Assembly: GCA_020349865.1 (NCBI GenBank)
Contig: CP070700.1
Span: forward strand, 913,016 to 918,953
Direction of reading: 5' to 3'
Length of the DNA stretch: 5,938 nucleotides
Origin: Desulfobacteraceae bacterium
GTDB taxonomy: Bacteria; Desulfobacterota; DSM-4660; Desulfatiglandales; Desulfatiglandaceae
Below are positions 5,463 through 5,938 of this stretch, piece after piece. The notes beneath the pieces are model-generated. The model did no database searches. It saw only the letters and a list, made by a program, of their open reading frames with translations, and was not told where the DNA came from. Positions within the stretch are counted from its first letter, which is position 1, and each line of letters begins with the position of its first letter. A program made the translations under genes and the position numbers.

Positions 5463-5938
5463 ATGCGAAAGAGGGTCAGGGGGATTGTGAGATGGAGTTG
5501 GAGATTTCTTTTGAAGGTAGTTCTTATCCTCTGTATCTTGACAATGCTTCAGGTGTTTCTCTTGAGGTTTTTAGATCCGCCCGTTACGGTTAGAATGGCT
5601 TTGAGCTTTCTGTACCATAAGATCGCCGCGAATCACTACGAGAAGCCCTTGTATCACTGGCGGGAGCTGGAGGAGATTTCCCCTTACCTCAAAAGGGCGG
5701 TTCTGGCAGCTGAGGACCAGAGGTTTCTATCCCACCATGGATTTGACTTTACTGAATTAAGTCAGGCTGTGAGGGATCTCCTCACGGCCGAGAGGACAAG
5801 GGGGGCAAGCACCATTAGCCTGGAGGTGGCCCGGACGGTCTTTCTATGGCGTGGCAGGAGTTTGTTTAGAAAGATTGCCGAGGCATATTACACGATTCTT
5901 ATTGAACTAATGTGGAGCAAGGAAAGAATCTTTGAGAT
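5463..5938 (+). CDS. mtgA: monofunctional biosynthetic peptidoglycan transglycosylase (partial, 3' end beyond window)
   Basis: MtgA polymerises lipid II into glycan strands on the periplasmic face of the inner membrane; it is a GT51 glycosyltransferase without a transpeptidase domain. The visible 158 codons hold a basic N terminus, one membrane anchor (about residues 15-37), then the family pattern: DPPVTVRM (38-45), AVLAAEDQRF with the catalytic Glu at residue 84, RGASTIS (113-119), ARTVFLW-RGRS (123-133) and the helix IELMWSKERI (147-156). The length to this point matches E. coli MtgA, so roughly the last third is missing. Oddity: the conserved Gln pair after STIS is Leu-Glu here. The start is uncertain. 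ATG 5463 gives an N terminus of usual length but has only a weak GGGAA about 15 bases upstream; in-frame ATGs at 5427 and 5436 and a GTG at 5487 with AGGGGG before it are alternatives. It is divergent from the cyclase gene. Confidence 0.92.
   Translation, partial: MRKRVRGIVRWSWRFLLKVVLILCILTMLQVFLLRFLDPPVTVRMALSFLYHKIAANHYEKPLYHWRELEEISPYLKRAVLAAEDQRFLSHHGFDFTELSQAVRDLLTAERTRGASTISLEVARTVFLWRGRSLFRKIAEAYYTILIELMWSKERIFE

Noticed and set aside
1..5938. CRISPR array, insertion sequence or toxin-antitoxin pair
   Set aside because: No regularly spaced direct repeats, no transposase or integrase motifs and no recognisable toxin or antitoxin were found on either strand.

Overview
The window carries two confident protein-coding genes that face away from each other. 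Leftward there is a long signalling protein (zinc ribbons, class III nucleotide cyclase, AAA/STAND ATPase, TPR repeats). Rightward there is the beginning of mtgA, a monofunctional peptidoglycan glycosyltransferase, cut by the right edge. An inner-membrane MtgA points to a Gram-negative bacterium. Large zinc-ribbon/cyclase/ATPase/TPR proteins are common in Desulfobacterota (former Deltaproteobacteria) and related environmental phyla, so that assignment is an inference and not a proof. The Shine-Dalgarno sites are strong and canonical, and the promoters look like sigma70.

Left part (1-787): no convincing complete protein gene. Positions 294-337 match the 3' half of a tRNA-Glu (anticodon TTC) on the minus strand: anticodon loop, 3' anticodon-stem strand, full T arm, 3' acceptor strand and encoded CCA. 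The 5' half is missing. It is followed, in tRNA orientation, by a good intrinsic terminator (173-208), and then by a good sigma70-like promoter (70-98) firing leftward out of the window. The broken tRNA looks like the scar left when an integrative element recombined into a tRNA-Glu gene; if so, the element side lies to the right of 337. A structured, terminator-like element sits at 554-631.

Middle part (788-1537): a string of small leftward reading frames, each with a recognisable ribosome binding site: 40 codons with a single zinc knuckle resembling the start of the big cyclase, an 88-residue unknown protein (the best supported), and a 35-residue frame. A GC-rich inverted repeat (976-1028) lies between the last two. 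They follow the cyclase gene in the same direction and could be co-transcribed with it, but no function can be assigned.

Right part (1538-5938): the cyclase gene, then a 580-base divergent intergenic region, then mtgA. The cyclase side has a promoter with a roughly 160-base leader containing an intrinsic-terminator-like hairpin, so either attenuation or a small RNA of about 90 nt is possible. The mtgA side has its own promoter-like sequence at 5355-5383. The cyclase is expected to make a cyclic nucleotide under control of its ATPase/TPR sensory part. There is no evidence here of a functional link with cell-wall synthesis beyond adjacency.
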